A DNA stretch of 64,000 nt. Source: Flavobacterium piscisymbiosum (GTDB lineage: Bacteria; Bacteroidota; Bacteroidia; Flavobacteriales; Flavobacteriaceae). This document shows, one piece after another, positions 55,216-64,000 of this stretch. A program made the translations under genes and the position numbers. A model generated the notes under the pieces. It saw nothing but the letters and a program-made list of their open reading frames with translations. It made no database searches and had not been told where the DNA came from. The stretch covers positions 372,001 through 436,000 of the forward strand of contig NZ_JAJJMM010000001.1 of NCBI RefSeq assembly GCF_020905295.1, given 5' to 3'. Within the stretch, counting starts at the first letter, position 1; each line of letters opens with the position of its first letter.

Positions 55216-55306
55216 CTTTCTAGCCCAGATGGTAACGGCATCCTTTTGTGGTGGGGTTCACCACAAAAGATATAGTGGATCCCGAAACTTCGGGAGAAAT
55301 AGCTCC
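55216..55306 (+). repeat. structured intergenic element with two hairpins
   Basis: Two perfect inverted repeats lie 11 bases apart: TTTTGTGGTG/CACCACAAAA (55244-55253 and 55259-55268, 5-base loop) and TCCCGAA/TTCGGGA (55280-55286 and 55289-55295). They are framed by TAGCCC on the left and TAGCTCC on the right. The stretch is more GC-rich than its surroundings. From memory, near-identical elements recur between genes in Flavobacterium genomes; this is a recollection, not a search result. No protein-coding gene is supported here. Confidence 0.55.
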
Positions 55307-55315
55307 TAAAAAAAA

Positions 55316-55681
55316 TTAATATTGATTCGTAGCTAATAAAACCAAAGTACAAGCAACTTCTGCCTTAATATTATTCAATTCTAATAATTGATATAATTCC
55401 GGATTTTCGGTTCCCGGATTAAAAACTACACGCTTTGGCTGTGCTTCGATTATATAATTATAGTAATCACGCTGACGCGCAGGATTTAGATACAAAGTCA
55501 CTGTGTCTATGTTTTTTACCGGAATTGCTTTGGTTTGAATTTTTACACCTGCAACTTCTCCTGTGTTTTGACCAATTGCTAATACAGTATGTCCTTTTTC
55601 TACTAACATATTTATGGCTCTAAAAGCGTAACGATCTGGCTTAGTGGTTGCACCCAGAACTAAAGTTTTTTTATTTTTCAT
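55316..55681 (-). CDS. CoA-binding domain protein
   Basis: A small Rossmann-fold protein: KTLVLGATTKPDRYAFRAINMLVEKGHTVLAIG at the start, VKNIDTVTLYLNPARQRDY in the middle and FNPGTENPELYQLLE near the end. This matches the single-domain CoA_binding_2 family (YccU-like). The ATG at 55681 gives 121 residues and the family start MKNKKTLVLG; an upstream in-frame ATG adds unrelated residues. The cellular role is unknown. It is separated from recR by the intergenic repeat. Confidence 0.9.
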   Translation of the reverse strand: MKNKKTLVLGATTKPDRYAFRAINMLVEKGHTVLAIGQNTGEVAGVKIQTKAIPVKNIDTVTLYLNPARQRDYYNYIIEAQPKRVVFNPGTENPELYQLLELNNIKAEVACTLVLLATNQY

Positions 55682-55779
55682 CATTTTTAAATATTTTACA
55701 AAAGTAATCAAAAAGAATGAGCTTATTTTAGGTTATTGATTTAGAAATAATAACATTCGCGACAATATCCTAACAAGAA

Positions 55780-55813
55780 TTTGCTTTCAGATATCAAAAA
55801 ATAACTATTTTTA
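55780..55813 (+). promoter_or_regulatory. possible promoter for marC
   Basis: TTTG at 55780-55783 is followed after 22 bases by TATTTTTA at 55806-55813, one mismatch from TAnnTTTG, about 20 bases before the marC start. It is the only gene read rightward in the window, so it needs its own promoter. The match is moderate. Confidence 0.35.
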
Positions 55814-55832
55814 CTTCATTAACTCAAACTAC

Positions 55833-56462
55833 ATGGATTTATTCATTTATTTATTTGCGGCACTTTTTTCGGTCTTAAACCCAATTGGTACCGTGCCAAT
55901 TTTTGTTGGACTTACGCAGCATGATTCTCAGGAAGAACGTTCCCGCATTTCGCTTTGGACTGCCATAAACGTTTTTATCATTTTGATCGTTTCGTTTTTT
56001 ATTGGTCAATATGTTCTGAGCTTTTTTGGAATTAGCATTGACGCGCTTCGAATTGCAGGCGGAATTGTAATTGTAAACTCTGGGTTTTCGTTACTTTCCG
56101 GAAAAATCAATAAAAAACGAGGAATCAATAAAAAGGTTGAAACGGATGCGCAACAGCGTAATGACATTGCACTAACGCCATTAGCAATACCAATGTTAGC
56201 CGGACCGGGATCAATTTCGTTACTTATTGCTTTTTATCAGGAACATCACGGAATAGAAGAAATCATTATATCTTCTCTAGCCATTTTGGCTATTGCAGTT
56301 GCCATTTTCGCCATTTTGAAAAGTGCGCATTATTTAGCCCGAATATTAGGTGCATCAGGAATTGTGGCTATTTCCAGAATTGTTGGTTTTATAGTAATTT
56401 CTATCGGAATTCAATATATCGTAAGTTCGATTATCAATATTGTCAAAGGGAATTTGATGTAA
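55833..56462 (+). CDS. marC: MarC family membrane protein
   Basis: A six-helix inner-membrane protein of 209 residues: LFAALFSVLNPIGTVPIFVGLT at the start, LRIAGGIVIVNSGFSLLSG in the middle and LTPLAIPMLAGPGSISLLI after the charged loop. The two NP-containing repeats (LNPIG, MLAGPG) are the family marks. It is the sole plus-strand gene of the window. The older link of MarC to multiple antibiotic resistance is not supported for the family, and the transported compound is unknown. Confidence 0.93.
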   Translation: MDLFIYLFAALFSVLNPIGTVPIFVGLTQHDSQEERSRISLWTAINVFIILIVSFFIGQYVLSFFGISIDALRIAGGIVIVNSGFSLLSGKINKKRGINKKVETDAQQRNDIALTPLAIPMLAGPGSISLLIAFYQEHHGIEEIIISSLAILAIAVAIFAILKSAHYLARILGASGIVAISRIVGFIVISIGIQYIVSSIINIVKGNLM

Positions 56463-56481
56463 CTTGTTCAATATTTCAAAT

Positions 56482-56535
56482 AAAAAAAACCAAATTCCAA
56501 AGCTGAATATTTCAGTATAGAATTTGGATTTTTTT
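56482..56535. terminator. bidirectional terminator between marC and ctlX
   Basis: A stem CCAAATTC/GAATTTGG (56490-56497 and 56520-56527) encloses a smaller CTGAA/TTCAG stem. It is flanked by eight A on the left and seven T on the right, so a T run follows the hairpin on either strand. It sits between the convergent ends of marC and ctlX and should stop both. Confidence 0.85.
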
Positions 56536-56553
56536 ATTTAAAGTTGCTAAAAC

Positions 56554-57489
56554 TTAATTTCTTGGCAAAAACACTTCAGCCATCATACATCTTGCACTTC
56601 CGCCACCACAAGCTTCAATCGTATCCAGGCTTGAACTTAAAATTTCAGCATGATTTTCTAATTGAGCAATTTGCTTTGGGGTTAAACTTTGATGTGCCGA
56701 TGCACTCATAACGATATATTTCTTATCGTTTGCACCTCTAACTTCGAGCATATTACCTGCAAAATTATTTACCTGAGCCTCGGTGATCAAAATAATTTCT
56801 TTTTTATCCGCTTTTAGGTTTTCAAGAACCATTTTGCGTTCTTTTTTATCATCGATGCAATCAGCACAGATAACAGCAAAAGTTTCTCCTAAACACATCA
56901 TTACATTAGTATGATAGATTAGTTTACGTTCTCCGTCAACTGTCTGAAAAGCTTCAAAAATAACCGGAGCATAATCAAAATCTTCACAAAATTCTATAAA
57001 CAATTCTTCATCAGCACGAGGAGACAGTGCACAATATGCTTTTGCATTTGCTCGGTCTAAAAGTAAACTTCCTGTTCCTTCCAAGAAAAAGCCATCTTCT
57101 TCTGCAGATGTATAATCCATTATATTAGCAATTTCGAATCCTTTGTCTTCAAGAGTATCTAGAATATCCTCACGACGTTCCTGACGACGATTTTCTGCAA
57201 ACATGGGATAAAGTGCTACATCACCATTTTCGTGAAAAGAAACCCAATTGTTTGGAAAAATACTATCCGGTGTATCTGTTTCCAAATTATCATCAATAAC
57301 TGTAACATCAACCCCAACTGCTCTTAATTTTTCTACAAAAACATCAAATTCCTGTTGCGCTTTAGCATTTACCGTACTTGGTAAAAGTCCGTCTAATACT
57401 TTTTGATAATAATTATTTACAGCTGTTTGCTCATTCATTCTGAAAGCAACTGGCCGAATCATTACAATTGCATTTGTCGTTTGTTTCAT
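56554..57489 (-). CDS. ctlX: CtlX-type guanidino-modifying hydrolase (pentein fold)
   Basis: The protein has 311 residues from the ATG at 57489, which gives MKQTTNAIVMIRPVAFRMN; an upstream ATG only adds a lysine-rich stretch. DSIFPNNWVSFH, FLEGTGSLLLDR, YHTNVMMCLG and the C-terminal GGGSARCM with C301 mark the arginine-deiminase-like pentein fold, of the group annotated as citrulline-utilisation hydrolase. The exact reaction is unsettled. Its neighbour 69 bases upstream is another pentein enzyme, so both probably act on arginine or citrulline. Confidence 0.88.
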   Translation of the reverse strand: MKQTTNAIVMIRPVAFRMNEQTAVNNYYQKVLDGLLPSTVNAKAQQEFDVFVEKLRAVGVDVTVIDDNLETDTPDSIFPNNWVSFHENGDVALYPMFAENRRQERREDILDTLEDKGFEIANIMDYTSAEEDGFFLEGTGSLLLDRANAKAYCALSPRADEELFIEFCEDFDYAPVIFEAFQTVDGERKLIYHTNVMMCLGETFAVICADCIDDKKERKMVLENLKADKKEIILITEAQVNNFAGNMLEVRGANDKKYIVMSASAHQSLTPKQIAQLENHAEILSSSLDTIEACGGGSARCMMAEVFLPRN

Positions 57490-57506
57490 TTTCTTTATAT
57501 TTTTTT

Positions 57507-57550
57507 GTTTCAAGTTTGCTTTGCTCGAACAGGCGAAGCAAACTTGAAAC
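57507..57550 (-). repeat. perfect 15-base inverted repeat between the two deiminase-like genes
   Basis: GTTTCAAGTTTGCTT (57507-57521) pairs exactly with AAGCAAACTTGAAAC (57536-57550) around a 14-base loop. On the gene strand the hairpin is not followed by a T run, so it is not a standard terminator in that direction. It might stabilise or process the joint mRNA, or attenuate ctlX. Confidence 0.6.
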
Positions 57551-57558
57551 TTTATTTT

Positions 57559-58473
57559 TTAGTCTCTAATTAAAGGTAATGTCGAACATCTTAACAAACC
57601 TTCCTGCTTTGCAATTTCAGCATACGGAATTTCTTCTACTGTAAAACCTTTAGCACGAAGCCAATTGTTCAATCTTGTGAAATTTTTCTCTGAAACAACT
57701 ACATTTTCGTCGATAGAAAATACATTTGAAAACATATTATACATTTCGTTTCTTTCGATATGAAATAAGTTTTCTTTTCCAAAAAGATTCACTAAATACA
57801 TATAATCAGCTTCTTCACGGAAACCTCTTTTATAAATAATTCCTTTATCTTTTCCAACAGGCTGAAAACAACAGTCAAGGTGCAACGCATTATCGCGCGC
57901 TTCGATTTTAGATTTCACCAAATCAAACTCTTTTACGATTTTATTTGGGAATAATTCTTTAATAAAATTTACACCGTGCATATTGGTTCTTGCCGTAATG
58001 TAATCTTTATAATCACTTCCTTTATAAGTTCCTATAAAAATGTGATGATTCCAAAGCATAACATCTCCACCTTCTATATGAACTTCTTCTGGCGGACGAA
58101 CTACTTTTAGAGGATCTATCTGATCAATTATATATTGAATAGCATCTAATTCACGCTCTCTATCAGGAAGAATATTTGATTTTACAAAAGTATCATCTAT
58201 TACAAAACCTATATCTCTTGCAAAAATCTGATTGTAGTTTTCAATCATTTCAGGACGATAAACTTTTACATCATATTTTTGAAAAACGGCATTAAAAGTA
58301 TCCATTTCAGCAACCATATCTTTTTCGATAGGATATGTCCCTGCTTTAATATGTTCCAATGATTTAGGATCATAGGCATCATCTAAAGATGGAGTCGGCC
58401 CATTATGAACAGCAGAACCCAAGACTACAGCACGCAATCTTGACGTTTCGTTCTTTATATTTAATTGCAACAT
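57559..58473 (-). CDS. arginine deiminase/dimethylarginine dimethylaminohydrolase family protein
   Basis: A 304-residue pentein enzyme: RDIGFVIDDTFVKSNI, HIEGGDVMLWNHHIFIGT with the catalytic glutamate region, LHLDCCFQPVG with the histidine, and the nucleophile C296 in LLRCSTLPLIRD at the C-terminus. It is shorter than classical ArcA and most like DDAH/arginine deiminase-type enzymes. It would release ammonia or a methylamine from arginine derivatives. A -7 element and the citrate synthase terminator lie just upstream. Confidence 0.86.
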   Translation of the reverse strand: MLQLNIKNETSRLRAVVLGSAVHNGPTPSLDDAYDPKSLEHIKAGTYPIEKDMVAEMDTFNAVFQKYDVKVYRPEMIENYNQIFARDIGFVIDDTFVKSNILPDRERELDAIQYIIDQIDPLKVVRPPEEVHIEGGDVMLWNHHIFIGTYKGSDYKDYITARTNMHGVNFIKELFPNKIVKEFDLVKSKIEARDNALHLDCCFQPVGKDKGIIYKRGFREEADYMYLVNLFGKENLFHIERNEMYNMFSNVFSIDENVVVSEKNFTRLNNWLRAKGFTVEEIPYAEIAKQEGLLRCSTLPLIRD

Positions 58474-58492
58474 AACTTTATTATATTTTGGC

Positions 58493-58500
58493 CAAAGATA
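58493..58500 (-). promoter_or_regulatory. -7 element for the arginine deiminase-like gene
   Basis: The minus strand reads TATCTTTG, a full TAnnTTTG match, 20 bases before the start codon. The -33 position falls inside the citrate synthase terminator and lacks TTG. If used, the leader would be only about a dozen bases. Confidence 0.4.
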
Positions 58501-58529
58501 AAAAAAGCTTCACAGTTAAGTGAAGCTTT
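58500..58529 (-). terminator. intrinsic terminator of citrate synthase
   Basis: On the minus strand AAAGCTTCAC (complement of 58520-58529) pairs with GTGAAGCTTT (complement of 58504-58513) around TTAACT. The 3' arm runs into seven T. It begins 10 bases after the gltA stop, a clear rho-independent terminator. Confidence 0.9.
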
Positions 58530-58538
58530 AAAATATTT

Positions 58539-59816
58539 TTATTTGTTCGACTTAAAGTCTCTCAACGGGTGCCCAGTATAAATTTGTCTTGGTCGGCCAA
58601 TTGGTTCTTTATTCTCACGCATTTCTTTCCATTGTGCAATCCACCCTGGTAATCTACCTATAGCAAACATTACTGTAAACATATCTGTAGGAATACCTAA
58701 TGCTCTATAAATAATTCCAGAATAGAAATCTACGTTTGGATATAAGTTTCTTGATTTGAAGTATTCATCTTCTAAAGCTGCTGTTTCTAATTTTTTAGCG
58801 ATCTCTAAAATAGGATCTTCAACTCCTAAAGTTTCCAAAACTTCTTTAGCTGCTTTTTTGATTATTTTAGCTCGTGGATCAAAGTTTTTGTAAACTCTGT
58901 GACCAAATCCCATTAAACGGAAAGGATCGTTTTTATCTTTCGCTTTCGCTAAAAATTTATCAGTATCACCACCGTCTTTATTAATTTCTTCCAGCATTTC
59001 AAGTACTGCCTGATTTGCACCTCCGTGAAGTGGTCCCCAAAGTGCAGAAACTCCTGCAGAGATAGAAGCAAATAAACCAGCATGAGATGACCCTACCATT
59101 CTTACTGTAGAAGTAGAACAGTTTTGTTCGTGATCTGCATGAAGAATAAATAATTTATCTAATGCTGCTACAATAACCGGATTAGCAGAGTAAGGGCTTG
59201 TAGGCAATTTAAACATTAATTGCATAAAATTATCTACATAACCTTGCGTATTGTCATAATAATTTAATGGATAACCCATAGTTTTTCTATAAGTCCACGT
59301 TGCAATTACAAGAAATTTACCCATTGTTTTGCAAATGGCTTCGTACATCTCTTTTTCATTTTCAACGTTTACCGCTTTTGGATTAAATGCTGTTAAAGCA
59401 CTTGTCAAAGCTGATAACACTCCCATTGGGTGCGCTGTTTTAGGGAATCCGTCAATGATATTTTTCATCTCTTCGTTTACCAAAGTATGTTTTCTAATAC
59501 CATTTTCAAACTGCTCTAATTGTTGAGCTGTTGGTAATTCACCAAAAATTAAAAGATAAGATACTTCTAAGAAATTAGCTTTTTCAGCTAAATCTTCGAT
59601 TGAATATCCTCTGTAACGTAAAATTCCTAATTCTCCGTCTAAGAAGGTGATTTCACTTTTGCAAGAACCAGAATTTTTATATCCAGGATCCAAAGTAATA
59701 ATACCAGTTAAATCACGTAATTTGTTAATATCGATAGCTGATTCATTTTCGCTCCCTGTAATTACCGGAAGTTCAATTTTTTGACCATCTACTTCTAATG
59801 TAGCTATTTTTGACAT
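58539..59816 (-). CDS. gltA: citrate synthase
   Basis: The enzyme condenses acetyl-CoA and oxaloacetate in the TCA cycle. HADHEQNCSTSTVRM, WGPLHGGANQAVLEML, GFGHRVYKNFDPRAK and the C-terminal RLPGWIAQWKEM are the conserved blocks, with the active-site histidines and aspartate. The N-terminal beta domain (MSKIATLEVDGQKIELPVI) and the 425-residue length show the type II, NADH-sensitive form. It is a single-gene unit with terminators on both sides. Confidence 0.97.
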   Translation of the reverse strand: MSKIATLEVDGQKIELPVITGSENESAIDINKLRDLTGIITLDPGYKNSGSCKSEITFLDGELGILRYRGYSIEDLAEKANFLEVSYLLIFGELPTAQQLEQFENGIRKHTLVNEEMKNIIDGFPKTAHPMGVLSALTSALTAFNPKAVNVENEKEMYEAICKTMGKFLVIATWTYRKTMGYPLNYYDNTQGYVDNFMQLMFKLPTSPYSANPVIVAALDKLFILHADHEQNCSTSTVRMVGSSHAGLFASISAGVSALWGPLHGGANQAVLEMLEEINKDGGDTDKFLAKAKDKNDPFRLMGFGHRVYKNFDPRAKIIKKAAKEVLETLGVEDPILEIAKKLETAALEDEYFKSRNLYPNVDFYSGIIYRALGIPTDMFTVMFAIGRLPGWIAQWKEMRENKEPIGRPRQIYTGHPLRDFKSNK

Positions 59817-59853
59817 AATATATCGGAAATAAATCTTTAAAATAATAATTTAT

Positions 59854-59861
59854 CAAATCTA
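59854..59861 (-). promoter_or_regulatory. -7 element for citrate synthase
   Basis: The minus strand reads TAGATTTG, a full match to TAnnTTTG, 37 bases before the gltA start. The -33 position is a T run rather than TTG. It lies between the enolase terminator and gltA, where a promoter is required. Confidence 0.5.
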
Positions 59862-59915
59862 AGGAATTTAAGACTAATTAAAAAAAGAATCCTGCTATGA
59901 ATTTGTTAAAACTCC

Positions 59916-59947
59916 AAAAAAAAACCATTCGCGTAAACGAATGGTTT
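59916..59947 (-). terminator. intrinsic terminator of enolase
   Basis: AAACCATTCG pairs with CGAATGGTTT over ten bases around a six-base loop, and on the minus strand the 3' arm continues into nine T. It lies 24 bases after the enolase stop. Confidence 0.92.
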
Positions 59948-59971
59948 AAATTTAATATATAACTCTTACAA

Positions 59972-61276
<1,305 letters not shown>

Positions 61277-61365
61277 TTATTAATAAATTATAAATATTTT
61301 CCGAAATTATAAAAATATTCAATATTAAATACCACATTTAACAATTAAATATCTTTATTTATTAA

Positions 61366-62484
61366 CTACATCGTTTTAGCAGAAGCTCCTTTTATATTCT
61401 CAACAAACTGATCGAATAAATAAGAAGAATCATGTGGCCCAGGACTTGCTTCTGGATGGTATTGTACTGAAAAACAATTCTTATTTCTCATACGCATACC
61501 AGCAACAGTTCCGTCATTTAAATGTAAATGTGTAATTTCTAAATCAGGATGATTATCCAATGCTTCTTTGTTTACAGCAAAACCGTGGTTTTGAGAAGTG
61601 ACCTCACCTTTACCCGTAATAATATTTTTTACCGGATGATTTATTCCGCGGTGACCATTAAACATTTTATAAGTCTGAACACCATTTGCTAAGGCAATTA
61701 CCTGATGTCCCAAACAAATTCCGAATAACGGATTATCATTAGCCAAAATTTCCTTTGCTACTTCAATAGCTCCAAAAAGAGGATCCGGATCTCCAGGTCC
61801 ATTTGACAAGAAGTATCCATCCGGATTAAATTCGGCCAGATCTTTATAAGTAGAGTTGTATGGAAACACTTTGATATAACAATCTCTTTTCGCAAGGTTT
61901 CTTAGGATATTCTTTTTAATTCCTAAATCTAAAGCTGAAATCTTATAAGTAGCGTTTTCATCTCCAAAAAAATAAGGCTCAGTAGTTGAAACTTTTGACG
62001 CCAACTCTAAACCTTCCATATTTGGCACATTAGCCAATTCTTTTTTCAAATCTTCAATCGAAGTACCATCTGTACAAATAACAGCATTCATCGCACCATT
62101 ATCACGAATGTAGCTTACTAGTGCTCTGGTATCAACATCAGAAATACAGATTAGATTTTGCTTAATAAAATAATCTTCTAAACTTCCTGAAGCATCTTCT
62201 CTTGAATAATTAAAACTAAAGTTTTTACAAACCAAACCAGCAATTTTGATACTATCAGATTCAACTTCTAAATCATTAACACCATAGTTACCAATATGTG
62301 TATTAGTTGCTACCATTATTTGACCAAAATAAGAAGGATCTGTAAAAATCTCCTGATATCCTGTCATTCCAGTATTAAAACAAACTTCACCAAAAGTTTT
62401 ACCGCTAATTCCGATAGATTTCCCGTGAAAAATTGTTCCATCACTTAGTAATAAAATGGCGCTTTGTCGTGTAGTGTATTTCAT
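61366..62484 (-). CDS. carA: carbamoyl-phosphate synthase small (glutaminase) subunit
   Basis: CarA hydrolyses glutamine and passes ammonia to CarB for pyrimidine and arginine synthesis. The N-terminal domain (LLLSDGTIFHGKSIG, NTGMTGYQEIFTDPSY) is followed by a class I amidotransferase with GICLGHQVIALANG carrying the nucleophilic cysteine, and VQYHPEASPGPHDS with the histidine-glutamate pair. The 372-residue length is normal. The large subunit gene is not in the window. Confidence 0.97.
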   Translation of the reverse strand: MKYTTRQSAILLLSDGTIFHGKSIGISGKTFGEVCFNTGMTGYQEIFTDPSYFGQIMVATNTHIGNYGVNDLEVESDSIKIAGLVCKNFSFNYSREDASGSLEDYFIKQNLICISDVDTRALVSYIRDNGAMNAVICTDGTSIEDLKKELANVPNMEGLELASKVSTTEPYFFGDENATYKISALDLGIKKNILRNLAKRDCYIKVFPYNSTYKDLAEFNPDGYFLSNGPGDPDPLFGAIEVAKEILANDNPLFGICLGHQVIALANGVQTYKMFNGHRGINHPVKNIITGKGEVTSQNHGFAVNKEALDNHPDLEITHLHLNDGTVAGMRMRNKNCFSVQYHPEASPGPHDSSYLFDQFVENIKGASAKTM

Positions 62485-62561
62485 TATTTACTTTGTATTG
62501 TTTTTTTTAAGCGTCTTATAAAAACCGCGAAGCTTGTTTTTATTTGTAATTAGATATTTTG

Positions 62562-62592
62562 CAAATTTACTTCTTTAAAACAGTGCTTCCAA
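62562..62592 (-). promoter_or_regulatory. promoter of carA
   Basis: On the minus strand TTG (complement of 62590-62592) is followed after 20 bases by TAAATTTG (complement of 62562-62569). Both elements and the spacing fit the Bacteroidota consensus. The transcript would start near 62555, giving a leader of about 70 bases that shows no clear attenuator hairpin. Confidence 0.7.
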
Positions 62593-62672
62593 GATTTTTT
62601 AAAAATTTCATTGATAAAATTAAAACCTAAGTTTTAAAATAAGTTATATTTCAAACTATTTTAAAAAAAATC

Positions 62673-62709
62673 AAAAAAAAAAGGATAAACTAAAAATTAG
62701 CTTATCCTT
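62673..62709 (-). terminator. intrinsic terminator of the rplQ operon
   Basis: AAGGATAA pairs with TTATCCTT, with an inner CTAA/TTAG pairing, and on the minus strand ten T follow. It lies about 28 bases after the rplQ stop and closes the ribosomal-protein operon. Confidence 0.9.
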
Positions 62710-62737
62710 GATTTCTATAGAATCATTACTTTCATAA

Positions 62738-63229
62738 TTATTCAGAAGCTTCAGTAGTCGATTCTGATTCAGCAGCTGGAGCTTCAGGAGTAGTCTCCTC
62801 AGCTTTTTTTGCTTTACCACCACGACGGCTTTTAGCTTTTTTAACTTCTTTTTTACCACCATTGTAAAGTTCATTGAAATCTACAAGTTCGATCATTGCC
62901 ATATCAGCATTATCTCCCAAACGATTTCCAACTTTAATGATACGAGTGTATCCACCTGGACGGTCTCCAACTTTAGCAGCTACGTCTCTGAACAAGTCAG
63001 TTACCGCATATTTACTACGTAAGTAAGCAAAAACAATACGACGGTTGTGAGTCGTATCTTCTTTTGATTTTGTGATTAAAGGCTCAACGAATTGTTTAAG
63101 CGCTTTAGCCTTAGCAACAGTAGTGTTAATACGTTTGTGCTCAATAAGAGAACAAGCCATATTAGCTAACATAGCTTTTCTATGTCCAGTCTGTCTGCTT
63201 AAGTGATTGAATTTTTTTCCGTGTCTCAT
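62738..63229 (-). CDS. rplQ: 50S ribosomal protein L17
   Basis: [20 protein letters not shown] is the conserved L17 start, and [21 protein letters not shown] and [22 protein letters not shown] segments complete the domain by about residue 125. The last 35 residues form a lysine-rich then acidic low-complexity tail ([11 protein letters not shown]), a common extension in Bacteroidota L17. The gene follows rpoA, separated by a 36-base gap with a strong palindrome. Confidence 0.97.
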   Translation of the reverse strand: MRHGKKFNHLSRQTGHRKAMLANMACSLIEHKRINTTVAKAKALKQFVEPLITKSKEDTTHNRRIVFAYLRSKYAVTDLFRDVAAKVGDRPGGYTRIIKVGNRLGDNADMAMIELVDFNELYNGGKKEVKKAKSRRGGKAKKAEETTPEAPAAESESTTEASE

Positions 63230-63244
63230 TGCTATTTTAAATTT

Positions 63245-63262
63245 AATCCGCCGCGGCGGATT
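63245..63262. repeat. perfect 18-base GC-rich palindrome between rpoA and rplQ
   Basis: AATCCGCCGCGGCGGATT is identical on both strands. One further G-U-compatible position extends the symmetry to about 28 bases. All twelve central bases are G or C, in contrast to the AT-rich surroundings. It lies within the operon and has no T run, so it is not a usual terminator. Confidence 0.8.
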
Positions 63263-63265
63263 GAA

Positions 63266-64000
63266 TTATTCTTTATCTAATTTGTATTTAGCTAAGTCCA
63301 TTCCGAAAGTTAAATTCTTAACAGCTACAAGTTCATCTAGCTCAGTTAAAGATTTTTTACCAAAATTACGGAATTTCATTAGGTCATTTTTATTGAACGA
63401 TACTAAATCACCAAGTGTATCAACTTCAGCCGCTTTCAAGCAATTTAATGCTCTCACAGATAAATCCATATCAACAAGCTTAGTTTTAAGCAATTGTCTC
63501 ATATGCAATGACTCTTCATCATACGATTCTGTTTGTGCAATTTCGTCAGCCTCGAGTGTAATTCTTTCGTCAGAAAATAACATGAAGTGGTGAATTAAAA
63601 CTTTAGCAGCTTCAGTAAGAGCATCTTTTGGATTAATAGAACCATCAGTTTTAATTTCAAAAACTAATTTTTCATAATCTGTTTTTTGCTCAACACGGAA
63701 GTTTTCAATTGCGTATTTTACATTTTTTACCGGAGTAAAAATAGAGTCTGTAAAAATAGTACCAATTGCAGCGTTCTGTTTTTTGTTCTCCTCAGCAGGA
63801 ACATATCCTCTACCTTTTTCGATTGTTAAATCGAAGTTCAATTTGATTTTAGAATCTAAATTACAGATAACAAGGTCTGGATTCAGCACTTGGAAACCTG
63901 AAATAAATTTTTGAAAATCACCTGCTGTTAGTTGATCTTTACCAGAAACAGAAATTGTAACTGCTTCATTATCGATATCTTCAATTTGACGTTTGAAACG
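63266..64000 (-). CDS. rpoA: RNA polymerase alpha subunit, partial (N-terminus beyond the window)
   Basis: The frame is open to the right edge and gives about 244 C-terminal residues. They begin [14 protein letters not shown] and include the end of the N-terminal assembly domain ([22 protein letters not shown]) and the alpha CTD with its helix-hairpin-helix pair ([20 protein letters not shown] and [15 protein letters not shown]). The CTD contacts DNA and activators. About 85 residues of the N-terminus lie outside the window. Confidence 0.97.
   Translation of the reverse strand, partial: RFKRQIEDIDNEAVTISVSGKDQLTAGDFQKFISGFQVLNPDLVICNLDSKIKLNFDLTIEKGRGYVPAEENKKQNAAIGTIFTDSIFTPVKNVKYAIENFRVEQKTDYEKLVFEIKTDGSINPKDALTEAAKVLIHHFMLFSDERITLEADEIAQTESYDEESLHMRQLLKTKLVDMDLSVRALNCLKAAEVDTLGDLVSFNKNDLMKFRNFGKKSLTELDELVAVKNLTFGMDLAKYKLDKE

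Noticed and set aside
55152..55352. Open frame of 66 codons on the minus strand
   Set aside because: It crosses the double-hairpin element and the end of the CoA-binding gene, has no recognisable domain, and its open frame follows from the repeat sequence.
62671..62874. Open frame of 67 codons, lysine- and leucine-rich, at the end of rplQ
   Set aside because: It is an out-of-frame shadow of the low-complexity L17 tail and runs through the terminator.
63207..63593. Plus-strand open frame of 128 codons
   Set aside because: It is antisense to rpoA and the start of rplQ, both certain genes; its serine-rich composition is that of a shadow frame.

Overview
The window looks like a chromosomal segment of a Flavobacterium-type member of the Bacteroidota. 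The DNA is AT-rich. Several intergenic regions carry the -33/-7 promoter pattern of this phylum (TTG, about 20 bases, then TAnnTTTG). The right-hand housekeeping genes (rpoA, rplQ, carA, eno, citrate synthase, a tandem arginine deiminase/CtlX pair, marC, recR) read as Flavobacteriaceae proteins. The genus is an inference; no rRNA is present.

Two regions can be separated. From about 54.5 kb to the right edge lies core metabolism and information processing, with short transcription units punctuated by clear hairpin terminators. From about 54.4 kb down to the left edge, every gene lies on the minus strand and serves surface-polysaccharide synthesis or export. This block is over 54 kb long and runs off the left edge inside a methyltransferase gene. 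No gap without a gene exceeds 300 bases; the longest (about 270 bases at 47.9-48.2 kb) holds a terminator and a promoter.

In transcription order (right to left) the block contains the following. (1) A small Wza lipoprotein, a Wzc tyrosine kinase, a UDP-sugar epimerase, UDP-glucose dehydrogenase and a NusG/UpxY-type antiterminator, closed by an intrinsic terminator. (2) A new promoter, then UDP-HexNAc dehydrogenase, ManC, RmlB, and a second export pair (large SLBB outer-membrane protein and kinase-less Wzz). (3) A nonulosonic (legionaminic-type) acid cassette: LegB, LegC, NeuD/LegH, NeuB, NeuC and a PtmE-like CBS/nucleotidyltransferase. It is followed by a less usual set: an oxidoreductase lacking the family lysine, an SpsF-like nucleotidyltransferase, a glutamate-1-semialdehyde-aminomutase-like enzyme, a carbon-nitrogen hydrolase and an SDR. 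(4) A Wzx flippase, an acyltransferase, a possible sialyltransferase-like enzyme, a Wzy polymerase and five ordinary glycosyltransferases. (5) A UDP-sugar reductase, Gmd and Fcl (GDP-L-fucose), a WecA-like initiating transferase, an RmlC-like cupin, a PglE-type aminotransferase, RmlC, RmlD, RmlA and a membrane CapD/WbpM-type 4,6-dehydratase, closed by a terminator. (6) An ABC exporter (Wzm/Wzt with a C-terminal substrate-binding domain), three methyltransferases and seven glycosyltransferases.

The locus can therefore supply dTDP-rhamnose-type sugars, GDP-fucose, UDP-glucuronate, UDP-HexNAc uronate, UDP-4-keto/4-amino-6-deoxy-HexNAc derivatives and an activated nonulosonate. It encodes both Wzx/Wzy and ABC-transporter export, so at least two polymers are probably made. 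The most promising unexplained part is the extended nonulosonate cassette, which has no recognisable canonical CMP-nonulosonate synthetase and has additional enzymes of unknown role. Next is the UpxY-terminator-promoter junction, which probably controls the locus.
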